From CAZUVM01 sp964623885 (GTDB taxonomy: Bacteria; Verrucomicrobiota; Verrucomicrobiia; Limisphaerales; UBA8199): 32,598 bases of DNA. Location: contig CAZUVM010000146.1 in the NCBI GenBank assembly GCA_964623885.1, positions 1 through 32,598 on the forward strand, read 5' to 3'. Positions within the stretch are counted from its first letter, which is position 1. Each line of letters opens with the position of its first letter. This document shows positions 8,401 to 15,834 of this stretch, piece after piece. Under the pieces are notes generated by a model that was given only the letters and a program-made list of their open reading frames with translations, was not told where the DNA came from and searched no databases. A program made the translations under genes and the position numbers.

Positions 8401-8678
8401 TCAGTTTTTCGGCTTCCGTGACGCCGATCACGACGCCGACCCTGGAGGTGATTGGTTATTCCGGCGGCGCGACCGGCACGGGTTTCAAATTGAGCTTCTC
8501 CGACTCGCCGGGAGCGGGCGGGCAGTTCACGATTTGGGGCACCACCAATGTGGCATTGCCCTTGAGCCAGTGGCAAAACCTGGGCCATCCAGCGGAGATC
8601 ACTTCCGGCAGCTATCAATTCGCCGATGTTCACGCGACCAATAAACCGGCGCAGTTCTACCGCGTTACGTCGCCCTGA
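5439..8678 (+). CDS. large secreted protein with three Ig-like domains
   Basis: A 1079-aa exported protein. Signal peptide MKKTFAVVFAAGLLSAAAPAQ; then about 400 residues of beta-rich sequence that may be a propeller-like fold; then three Ig-like domains at about 422-508 (PLIVTQPADY to NVTL), 510-603 and 606-702, each with the typical YQW strand and a Y-x-C or Y-x-V strand (SYQWLQNG, YQCVVTN; SYQWYQAG; YQWFRGS). From about 716 (TQTFDALPDPG) a jelly-roll-like region of about 290 residues follows, and residues 1004-1079 form a C-terminal module ending QFYRVTSP, also seen in the proteins at 13466 and 15835. Likely a surface or secreted adhesion or carbohydrate-related protein; no catalytic motif was recognised. 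It appears to be monocistronic, ending 15 bases from the convergent gene. Confidence 0.85.
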   Translation: MKKTFAVVFAAGLLSAAAPAQVTQPVIPPGNLAVLKAGTADTNFPIITSRVAPCYVQVFDPVTNFQTSPLVSVALSTNASVPGSVWINHHAGSEGGGLSRTVNRQYLALEGYTGNILSPSAAKPSTDPTVSRGIVTLDAFTNLVSVFSSPTTWFGIPPGANPANNQDNPTGIASTDGTNFWGTGNFAGSSSELDGTLFFSSANDNLQEVQQFIQAAGEARIIGGMLLIATKSAAGVASGLYNFVDPASGAVVPLPWDPDAPSPYFNFTFTNLYLNWGSTFKTILNFDMDAGHTVAYGADQTFGIVKFINNSGTWVQAPYYFSATNIGTLKQVSGNQGCFGICVDFSGTNPVIYATTMENGTPTNYPGGLGVNTAAGHQNNNRIIRVVDTGVAPGTNLVAQTLAVATTTNEFFGGIDFTPDLTPLIVTQPADYSTTNGGSASFSVTAQSVYALSYQWLQNGTNLDGGTGSVLNLTNLDTTSDGFTYQCVVTNDYGAVTSIVATLNVTLNPVAPVITSGTNHVSAFVGGTITFQSVTAAGTQPFSYQWYQAGVALTDGTKYAGAATPSLTISNLVTPDDAGSYYVVVMNPSASYASNVVDILAISYRKATITAGQPQSVTTFVGTPTSLTATESGATPPVAYQWFRGSTMLTDGVEFSGTTTPTLDIAASTTGDSGNNYFLVVSNAGGSVTSILATVTVMVPPVHSSVSYSNQIYTQTFDALPDPGTAGVAANGTASASGVSVNSINNPMDPGSINSVFYSLACPFDFAYPVINNSFIGGLGLSTGAGNMNGWYGVADTNSTDGVDGVSRFGAQDGDQSTGGVIDFGLNDVNGGVVGTNRALGLISTSSTGSTAFGLKLINNSTNTLNYINLSFLGELWRNNTASRAMSFSYAIDPTANGFVLAPQPEATNTTPQDIPGTVTVPNLGFNFPTNPGGVLVVDGTQVTNQVQLATNNMALASPWAPGGALWLIWSINFYGQGTGQGYAIDNLSFSASVTPITTPTLEVIGYSGGATGTGFKLSFSDSPGAGGQFTIWGTTNVALPLSQWQNLGHPAEITSGSYQFADVHATNKPAQFYRVTSP

Positions 8679-8693
8679 GCGATTGTTTCGTCC

Positions 8694-11632
8694 TCAATCC
8701 ACAAACATCAACTCGTTGGAGAGCATAAGGACCTGTGCGTATCTTTCGAGGGGAGAAGAATTGGCGTTGGTTGAGGAACGAGCGACCAGAAACTTCTCCC
8801 CGAGCAGGACCTCATCAGGGGCGGGCTCACGCTGGAACAACACTTCATAGGCGGCGCGGATTTTCGCGTCTGCCGAAGCCGCGGATTTGAGCTCGGGGCG
8901 TTGCGTGAGGGCGCGAGCGCGTTCGAGGACAAACGGGCTGTTCATGAGGAACAGCGCTTGTTGAGGGACCGTGGGGTGAAAGCGGCGCTGGTTGCTGGTG
9001 TCGGGGTTGGCGAAATCGAACGTGCGGAACAGCCCTGGTAGGTTCTGCCGCTCAATCAAAGCGTAAACGGTGCGGCGGGTGGAAAAGGGTTCGGTTTCGA
9101 TATCAACGGGTAGGCCGCCGACGCGCAGATCGAGCGTTCCACTGGCCGCGAGCAAGGTGTCACGCATGGCCTCGAAATCAAGGCGCTGACGGCTGAACCG
9201 CGAGAGCAGCTTGTTTTCCGGATCGGCCTTCAGGCTGGCGGGCGAGGCATCGCTGCTTTGCTGGTAGGTGGCCGACAGGAGGATGAGCCGATGCAGCCGC
9301 TTGGTGCTCCAGCCGTCTTCAACGAACGACGCGGCCAGGTAATCCAGCAAGTCACGGTGGACCGGCGTTTCGGTGCGAACGCCGAAGTCGCCCGGTGTTG
9401 TTACAAAACCTTCGCCAAAGTGATGCAGCCACACCCGATTCACATACACACGCGCGGTAAGCGGGTTGTCGGGATTGGCAATGGCCCGAGCCAGTTCCAA
9501 TCGCCCGCTCCCGTTGGTAAAAGGCAGGCGCTCGGGCCCGCTGAGGATTTCGAGGAAGCGGCGGGGCACTTCTTCACCTGGGTTGGAAGGACTGCCACGC
9601 TTGAACACGTGCGAATTGCCGGGGCTCGCGCGATCGACCATCGCCATCGCGCGCGGCGGCGCGCCCGGATGTGTCCAGCTCAACGCTTCGATCCGGTTTC
9701 GGAACGGAGCGCTGCCTTCGCCGATCCGGCGCGCCTGGATTTCTTCGACGAGTGAGTGCGGCAGGTTGCCGGCCGCTCCCTCAGCATAGAGAACCTGGCG
9801 CAACGCCTCGCGGTCCCGATCAGCCAGGCAGGTCGCTGACGGCTTTGCGGCATTGGTCAAGGCGGCTTTCCACTCGGAATCCGTCTCCCGAAAAATCTTG
9901 GTGTAAACCTCAGCCACCGCCTTCAAAGAATCCAAGGACGAAACTCCCCGAACCGCAACGGCTGTTTTTGGCTCGCCGGTCTGCGGCCCTCTGTCCCCCC
10001 TCACCCGCCCTTCGGGCACCCTCTCCCCCTCCGAGGGGAAGAGGGACGGGGTGAGGAGGCCGTTTGTTTCACCGAGGGTGGCAAGAAAAGCTTTCGTCAG
10101 GATCGGATTCACAACGTTCGTATCGGCGGAGATTCTCGCGAGGCATGCCGCCGCGTTTGTGGCGAAGCCGGCCTCAGGTAATTTCGCCAGCTCGAACCAG
10201 AGGCCGAAGATCGGGTCGGGCTTTTTGGCGCGGTCATCCAGCGGCGAAGCACTTTGGGTTCGAGCTTGCGCTCCCCGGCGAAGGTGTCGAATTTGTCAGG
10301 CTCCACGTGGACGGCATCGTGGGCGCCGAGCATATAATCGCCGACCTGCTGGCGTAACTCATCGACGTACTTGGCCACTTCTTTATCTTTAAAATCGGCC
10401 ATCTCAGTTTCGATTTTGGCTTTTTGTTTCAGGTAATCCTGGTAATCCGGCGAGTCACGCAGTTCGCCCAGCAGCGGCAGTTCGCCGGGCTCTTCGCTGC
10501 TGGCGAAGATCCCGTGCAGCGAGTAATAATCCTTCGAGGGTATCGGGTCGAATTTGTGATCGTGGCAACGTGCGCACCCCACGGTCAACCCAAGCGTGCC
10601 GCGGCTAACAACATCGATTCGATCATCGATGATGTCATTCGGATCATTCAAAAAGCGCCTGCCCAGCGTCAGGAAGCCCAGAGCCGCGAGGGCCTGTTTG
10701 TCTGTGCTGGCGGGCAAGCGGTCGGCGGCGATTTGTTCGACGAGGAACTGGTTGTAGGGCTTGTCCTCGTTGAAGGCGCGAATGACATAATCGCGGTAGG
10801 TATAGGAGAACGCGTAGCGGCGCTGCTCGCCGCCGGCCAAATAGCCTTTGGTATCGGCGTACCGCGCGACATCCAGCCAATAACGTCCCCAGCGTTCACC
10901 GTAGTGTGGCGAAGCGAGCAGACGCTCGACCAACCGCGAATAAGCGTCCGGTTGCTTGTCTTTTTCGAAGGCTTCCACTTCAGCATAGGTGGGGGGCAAG
11001 CCGGTGAGGTCGTAAGTCACACGGCGAATAAGAGTGCGGCGATCGGCAGGCGGAGCGGGTTTGAGATGCGCCTTCTCGAGCGCGGCCAGTACGAAAGCGT
11101 CCACTGGCGTTTTCACCCAATTGGAGTGCTTGACTGGCGGAGGAGCGTGCTTGTGCACCGGCTGAAACGCCCAGTGATGGGAGCGCGCCTCCACAACACG
11201 GCTCAGCAGGGGCGAGCTGTTGGTCGAGTTGGGCATCGGGGCACCCGCTTTGACCCACGCCTCGAGCAGAGCGATCTGGTCAGGGGCGAGCTTCTTATCT
11301 TTTGGCGGCATCTGCAGGTCCGGGTCGAGATAGCGCACGGCCTTAATCAAAAGACTCCCGTCAGGGTTGTCAGGAACGATGGCCGGCCCGGAAGTCCCGC
11401 CTTTCAACACCATTTCCGGAGTGTCGAGCCGGAGGCCGCCTTTTATCTTCTCCGCCTTTTCGCTGTGGCAATTGTAACAGTTATCCGTAAATAGTGGGCG
11501 GATTTTGTTCTCGAACAGTTCGCCATTGTCCGGAGCCGCAGGTGCCGAGACGCCGTCACCCGCTGACAAGAACACCACAGAAAACCACAGATACACACAG
11601 ATGGACACAGATTTGGCCAACAGAGAAGTCAC
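8694..11632 (-). pseudogene. cytochrome c / DUF1549 / DUF1553 protein split by a one-base deletion
   Basis: Read as one gene, this is a planctomycete-type PSD1 protein. Order: signal-like N-terminus; class I heme site CYNCH (52-56) with a possible axial Met in LQMPPKDKKL; DUF1549 (LIRRVTYDLTGLPP, ASPHYGERWGRYWLDVARYA); a second CxxCH in GCARCHDHKFDPIPSKDYY; then DUF1553 (NPLTARVYVNRVWLHHFG, LHRLILLSATYQQSS). The frame breaks at an A5 tract (T5 at 10222-10226 on plus). Adding one A turns RRWMTAPKSPTR into RRWMTAPKKPDPIFGLWFEL, removes the stop and gives one 979-aa frame, which is why two half-genes appear at 10109-11632 and 8694-10112. It could be a true pseudogene or a sequencing error. Follows DUF1501, its usual partner. 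The start and signal peptide come from a repeat (11574-11614), and a second repeat lies in frame at 9996-10059. Confidence 0.85.
9996..10059. repeat. CTCACCCC-type dispersed hairpin repeat, copy 2, inside coding sequence
   Basis: CCCCTCACCCGCCCTTCGGG, then CCTCTCCCCCTCCGAGGGG, then AAGAGGGACGGGGTGAGG. It is read in frame as LLTPSLFPSEGERVPEGRVR within the DUF1553 half of the split gene. It is a diverged relative of the copy at 4221-4262. Confidence 0.7.
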
Positions 11633-11788
11633 AATCGTCCCAGTCTGCGCATGATTCAGGGCGCGTCAGCGAACCGCAGAGGCGCGATGACCGCAAAAAA
11701 GAGAAACAAAGCAGAGTCTCTGCACTTATCGCGTCTCTGCGGATTCACTTTCATCACATCTGTGTTCATCCGTGTCCATCTGTGGTTA
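11574..11788. repeat. nested inverted repeat, MITE-like
   Basis: Outer arms: AACCACAGATACACACAGAT and on to GGACACAGAT at 11583-11612, matched at about 26-28 of 30 positions by the reverse complement of about 11757-11786 (ATCTGTGTTCATCCGTGTCC, then ATCTGTGGTT). Inner arms: CCGCAGAGGCGCGAT (11674-11688) and ATCGCGTCTCTGCGG (11728-11742), pairing at 14 of 15. No coding capacity inside. The left arm encodes the signal peptide of the downstream minus-strand gene. Confidence 0.7.
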
Positions 11789-11797
11789 CTTCCTGCT

Positions 11798-13267
11798 TCA
11801 CGCGATCAGCTCGTTCACCACGTTCCCGTACACATCCGTGAGCCGGAAATCGCGTCCCGCGTGTCGGAAAGTCAACTTCGTGTGGTCGAACCCGAGCAGG
11901 CGCAGCAGCGTCGCATGCAGGTCATGGATATGCACCGGCTTTTCGACCGCTTTGAAGCCGAATTCATCGGTGGCACCATGGACGTAGCCCCCGCGTACAC
12001 CGCCACCGGCCAGCCACATGCTGAACCCATAATGATTGTGATCGCGCCCGTTGATTTTCCCCGCGTTGGCGCCGGGAGTAGGAAGCTCGACGGTCGGGGT
12101 GCGCCCGAATTCTCCACCCCAAATCACCAGCGTATCCTGCAACATCCCGCGTTGCTTGAGGTCGGCCAGCAGAGCGCCGATGGGCTGGTCGCAGTCGCGC
12201 GCGAGTTTCCTGTGGTTTTCCTCGAGGTCATCGTGGTTGTCCCAAGGCTGACCTTCCCCATGCCAGACCTGAACGAAGCGGACGCCGCGTTCGAGCAGGC
12301 GCCGGGCGATCAGGAGCTGGCGCGCCTGGGTGCCGGGACCGTAGAGCGCGCGAATCGCCTCGGGCTCTTTGTTGATATCGAAGGCATCGCTCGCGTCCAT
12401 CTGCATTCGGTAAGCCAACTCGAAAGATTGCACGCGCGCCTCGAACTGCGCGTCCTGGGCGCGGCGGCGGGCATGTTGCTCGTTAAGCTCGTGCAGCAGG
12501 TCAAGCTGTTGCCGCTGTTCGACCGGTGAAATGGATTTGTTCCGGATATGTTCGATCAGCTTCTCGACCTCCTGGTGCTGCGTATTGATATACGTGCCCT
12601 GGTAAATCCCTGGCAGGAAGGCGCTCTGCCAATTCTGCGATTCCTGGATGGGATAGCCGCCGGGACACATCGTGATAAAACCCGGAAGGTTCTGATTCAC
12701 TGAGCCCAGGCCATACGTGACCCAGGAACCCATGCTCGGACGCGGCAGTCGCGCCTCACCGCAATTCATCAGCAGCAGGGACGGCTCGTGGTTGGGAACG
12801 TCCGCGTGCACCGAGCGAATAACCGCGATGTCGTCAATGTGCTGGGCGACGTGGTCGAACAACTCGCTCACCTCGATACCACTCTGGCCGTATTGCTTGA
12901 ACTTGAATGGGGATTGAAAGGCCGCGCCGGTGCGGCGTTCAGTGGGCAGATTGTCCATCGGCAACGCCTTGCCGTGAAGCTTCGCCAGAGCCGGCTTGGG
13001 ATCGAACGTATCGACGTGCGACGGCCCGCCGTTGGCAAAGATATGAATGACACGTTTGGCGCGCGCCGGAAAAGGAGGCACGCGGGGCGCCAATGGCGCG
13101 TTGCTGCTCACCCCATCGCCGGACGGAGCAGCTTGCAGGAGTTGCGAACCGAGCAGGTTCGCCAAGCCTAGCATTCCGAAGCCCAGCCCCGAGCGCCGCA
13201 GGAAATCGCGCCGCGTCAGGAACCGATCTTGCAGCCGTGGCAGATGGTTGAACGCGCTCGTCCACAT
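11798..13267 (-). CDS. DUF1501 family protein with Tat signal
   Basis: A 489-aa DUF1501 protein (alkaline phosphatase/sulfatase-like fold by family knowledge). The twin-arginine motif TRRDFLRR at about 18-26, followed by SGLGFGMLGLANLLG, predicts export by Tat, so folding with a cofactor or metal before export is likely. Family signatures include RVIHIFANGGPSHVDTFDPK, a metal-site-like VIRSVHADVPNHEPS, QVWHGEGQPWDNHDDLEEN, TLVIWGGEFGRTP and GRDHNHYGFSMWLAGGG. It lies 165 bases upstream of the cytochrome c/DUF1549/DUF1553 gene on the same strand; these two families nearly always co-occur in Planctomycetes and Verrucomicrobia and are thought to act together outside the cytoplasm, but the substrate is unknown. 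Intact from start to stop. Confidence 0.9.
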   Translation of the reverse strand: MWTSAFNHLPRLQDRFLTRRDFLRRSGLGFGMLGLANLLGSQLLQAAPSGDGVSSNAPLAPRVPPFPARAKRVIHIFANGGPSHVDTFDPKPALAKLHGKALPMDNLPTERRTGAAFQSPFKFKQYGQSGIEVSELFDHVAQHIDDIAVIRSVHADVPNHEPSLLLMNCGEARLPRPSMGSWVTYGLGSVNQNLPGFITMCPGGYPIQESQNWQSAFLPGIYQGTYINTQHQEVEKLIEHIRNKSISPVEQRQQLDLLHELNEQHARRRAQDAQFEARVQSFELAYRMQMDASDAFDINKEPEAIRALYGPGTQARQLLIARRLLERGVRFVQVWHGEGQPWDNHDDLEENHRKLARDCDQPIGALLADLKQRGMLQDTLVIWGGEFGRTPTVELPTPGANAGKINGRDHNHYGFSMWLAGGGVRGGYVHGATDEFGFKAVEKPVHIHDLHATLLRLLGFDHTKLTFRHAGRDFRLTDVYGNVVNELIA

Positions 13268-13465
13268 AAGGGATTTCGAATCAAGCTAGTATAAAGCATA
13301 ATATGTCGGTTTGAAAATCCCATAATTTGGTTCAAACCATCAAGGAGATCCTCCGTCAGATTACGGACGGTGAAAGCGAACCTTACGGTTTGAATAAGTC
13401 GAGATCATCTATATTCTGGTGCCAGCGGGACAAAAGACGTTTAATCGGCCTACACCTTGAAGACC
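13268..13465. promoter_or_regulatory. divergent promoter region with repeated GGTTTGAA motif
   Basis: Between DUF1501 (minus) and the lectin-like protein gene (plus). GGTTTGAA occurs at 13308-13315 and 13387-13394, with its reverse complement at 13331-13338 inside the dyad TGGTTCAAACCA (13328-13339). Three copies within 87 bases suggest a regulator site; none is a known consensus I can name. Confidence 0.35.
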
Positions 13466-14920
13466 ATGACACGACTTCGCCACGCATTGTTAGCACTCGC
13501 CACTTTCTCCACTGCCGTCAATTTGATGGCCCAGACGCTTGTCTTCACCAATCAATCCATTTCCGCGAGAATGGAAATCGCGGGCGCGAATCAAACATTG
13601 CCGGACGGGAGCGGGCTGGCTCCGGCAGAGTTCGACCTCCCGCCAAACGCACGCGTTCTCACCATTAAGAGCGTTACCGGCACCATTACGCTCAATAGCG
13701 GCGGCGGCCAGAATGATCCCGATGGAGTGGTGGTCACGGGTGGATATGGTCTGAACTTACCCGGCGCTTCGTACGCGTCGGCTTATGGTTCGATTTCGGG
13801 GATAAAACAACCTGGCGCCGGCGCACTGATTGGGGTGTTCGAAGCCGCCACCGTGTCCGGCAATCCGCCGCCGACCCTGGACTTCACCACCATCGGCACC
13901 AATTTCACCAGCTTCGCGCCCGCGCTGAATCAGCTCTTCTATATAGGCGACGGATTAACCGGGGGCGGCTCGGGTGCCGTGCAGCAATTCATCGTTCCCG
14001 CCGGCGCCACTCGGCTCTATCTGGGCATTTCCGACGCGCCCGGCTTCAACGGCGGGCCGGGAGCCTACAACGACAACTCGGGCGCCTTTACCGCTTCCTT
14101 TCAGATATCCTCGGTTGGCCAGCCGGTCGCCGACGATTTCACCAACAACACCTATTATGCCGGCTGGACTTTGACCGAGCCAAACCCGAGCTCGACCGCC
14201 ACCCTCACTGGCAGCGCGCTCGATATCGAAGCCTCGCCCGCGAACGGCGGCAGTGACCTTTACAATGGCTCCAACTATGAGGCCACCCGCCTGTTGCAAC
14301 CGATCGATCCGAACCTCGACTGGATCGTCGAAACCAAGTTCTATTTCAACCCGCAGAACAACTATTCCGGCGCCGGTATCCTGTTGGCCACGACCAACGG
14401 CCTGTTTACCGGAGACAACAACTATGCTCGGATGGGCGAACGCGCCTTCTATCCCAATGCCGGCGGGTCGGTAATTGGTGTTGCCGGGTATGTTCCGTTC
14501 ACCAGCACCACCAATTATTTGCGCATCCAGAAGCACGGCACTAGTTATTACGGCTGGTTCAGTGCCGATGGAACGAACTGGACCTATGGCGGTGTCCGGA
14601 CGGATTCGAACACGTATCCTTGGGTCGGCGTTTTCGTCATTCGCTATCCCTGGGATGGAGTAATGATAAACTCCTCTGCATACTTTTATTATTTCCACGT
14701 CACGCCGCTGCCGCTTTCGCTTGGAATCCAGCCGCAAGCGGGCAACGCGGTGTTGTCCTGGCCGGAAATGGCCGCGCATTTCGCGCTGCTTTCGACGACT
14801 AATCTGACAGCCTCTTCCTGGACCACGAATACCAGCAGCAGATCCATTGTCGGCAGCCAGCTCTACGTGACCAACTCCACCATCGGCGCTGCCACGCTCT
14901 TCCGTTTACGCTACCCTTGA
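13466..14920 (+). CDS. secreted protein: LecA-like lectin domain plus DUF1349-like domain
   Basis: A 484-aa exported protein. Signal peptide MTRLRHALLALATFSTAVNLMAQ. Residues about 24-208 resemble the PA-IL/LecA galactose-lectin fold: VTGTITLNSGG, ALIGVF, YIGDGL, VPAGATRLYLGISD and YNDNSGAFTASFQI, where the last block resembles the YGNNSGSF calcium-sugar loop of LecA. Residues about 215-415 resemble DUF1349/concanavalin-like domains (DWIVETKFYF, GAGILLATTNG, YYGWFSADGTNWTY). The last 65 residues are the shared C-terminal module ending LFRLRYP. ATG 13466 was chosen over an in-frame TTG nine bases upstream. Probable carbohydrate binding outside the cell; the fold matches are by eye. Confidence 0.8.
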   Translation: MTRLRHALLALATFSTAVNLMAQTLVFTNQSISARMEIAGANQTLPDGSGLAPAEFDLPPNARVLTIKSVTGTITLNSGGGQNDPDGVVVTGGYGLNLPGASYASAYGSISGIKQPGAGALIGVFEAATVSGNPPPTLDFTTIGTNFTSFAPALNQLFYIGDGLTGGGSGAVQQFIVPAGATRLYLGISDAPGFNGGPGAYNDNSGAFTASFQISSVGQPVADDFTNNTYYAGWTLTEPNPSSTATLTGSALDIEASPANGGSDLYNGSNYEATRLLQPIDPNLDWIVETKFYFNPQNNYSGAGILLATTNGLFTGDNNYARMGERAFYPNAGGSVIGVAGYVPFTSTTNYLRIQKHGTSYYGWFSADGTNWTYGGVRTDSNTYPWVGVFVIRYPWDGVMINSSAYFYYFHVTPLPLSLGIQPQAGNAVLSWPEMAAHFALLSTTNLTASSWTTNTSSRSIVGSQLYVTNSTIGAATLFRLRYP

Positions 14921-15089
14921 AGAAAGGGTCGCGCGCCAAGACCACCAGGAGCTGGGTGTGGTTTTGAACGATAGGGCGATATCGCTGGCGTCCACGTCGG
15001 CGGGTTGTGACCGCGTCTCGCTGGCACAACCTGGGGCAGGTCGCCATTTGCGCTCGCAACCAGTACGGCCGCGCTTTATTGCTCAGGAA

Positions 15090-15314
15090 TTAACGGTTCA
15101 AGACCTTTTGTCTTTGGGCCTGAAACTCCTCTTCCGAAATGGCCCCCTGATCTTTGGCTTTCTTCAAGTCGATCAGTTCCTGTCCACGCGTGGTCTGGAC
15201 GTAAGTCGTTCCGCTTTTATCGCCGCCCAACTGCCAGGCGCAACCTGAGAACAACGCGCACAGGACGCTTATCGCCGCAGCCAACCCTGCCCATTTTGAT
15301 AGTTTCTGTTTCAT
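15090..15314 (-). CDS. small SHOCT-domain lipoprotein
   Basis: A 74-aa protein with a lipoprotein signal MKQKLSKWAGLAAAISVLCA and lipobox LFSGC (modified Cys at 25), so it should be anchored to a membrane. The C-terminal 30 residues (GQELIDLKKAKDQGAISEEE then FQAQRQKVL) form a SHOCT motif, a short oligomerisation module usually found at protein C-termini. ATG 15314 has a strong Shine-Dalgarno (GAGGAAGGAA) a few bases upstream; a longer in-frame reading to 15419 has none. Function beyond membrane tethering and self-association is unknown. Confidence 0.85.
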   Translation of the reverse strand: MKQKLSKWAGLAAAISVLCALFSGCAWQLGGDKSGTTYVQTTRGQELIDLKKAKDQGAISEEEFQAQRQKVLNR

Positions 15315-15537
15315 CGTGTTTCCTTCCTCATTACTGATTCGTCCAAGTTCTTTGGCCGGGCCCAACCGCTTGCGGCCAGGCCATGACGCGCAGTGTGGAT
15401 CCTTTGAGCTAAATGGCAAGCCTGGCTGGGCAGCGCATGATCGCTAATACTTTTTCGGTGAATAACTTATTGTTGCACACCGATATTACCGGTGAGAAAA
15501 TTATAACCGTCGCCATTTAGGAACGAGTCGTTTGGTT

Positions 15538-15738
15538 ATGAATGCGAAAAGTCAAAAACTCGAGCGGGCGTTGAAATCGTTGTCTGTGACCAGAATCGAA
15601 CCGTTTGGGATTGCAAGAGAAGCCGAACAAATGCAGCAGGAGGCCCGGATTGAAACGAAACTGCTGCTTCCGATGATTCTAGCCTCTGAAACAAGGCGCC
15701 ACGGCATCCGGGAGTTAAAATCGCCTCTTTCGGAATAA
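15538..15738 (+). CDS. possible small hypothetical protein
   Basis: A 66-aa frame (MNAKSQKLERALKSLSVTRI start) with a charged helical composition including REAEQMQQEARIETK. No ribosome binding site stands out, no family is recognised, and the 3' side runs into a repeat-like stretch (about 15739-15800). It is kept as a weak candidate. Confidence 0.25.
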   Translation: MNAKSQKLERALKSLSVTRIEPFGIAREAEQMQQEARIETKLLLPMILASETRRHGIRELKSPLSE

Positions 15739-15834
15739 GTTGGGCAAAGCCCGAAGCCCTAAATTCCGAGATCCGAAACAAGCCCCTAGTGCGAGGGCCG
15801 AAGGGTCCACCCGACGTGTGTCCGAACATGTCGG
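15739..15834. repeat. repeat-like intergenic stretch
   Basis: Contains GGGCAAAGCCC and a series of short related words (AAATTCCGAGATCCGAAAC). On the minus strand it would read FRISEFRASGF, the kind of sequence commonly produced by TCCGAAATCC-type dispersed repeats. Only one copy is seen in the window, so membership of a repeat family is inferred. Confidence 0.35.

Noticed and set aside
10222..10226. Programmed -1 frameshift producing the full DUF1549/DUF1553 protein
   Set aside because: The tract reads CCA AAA AGC, which is not a good X XXY YYZ heptamer, and I see no clear downstream stimulatory structure. A single missing A explains it more simply.
10424..11494. Long plus-strand open frame opposite the DUF1549 region
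   Set aside because: It is the reverse reading of a GC-rich gene with clear CxxCH and DUF1549 motifs on the minus strand.
11574..11788. Insertion sequence
   Set aside because: Only about 215 bases with inverted arms and no transposase; kept as a MITE-like repeat.
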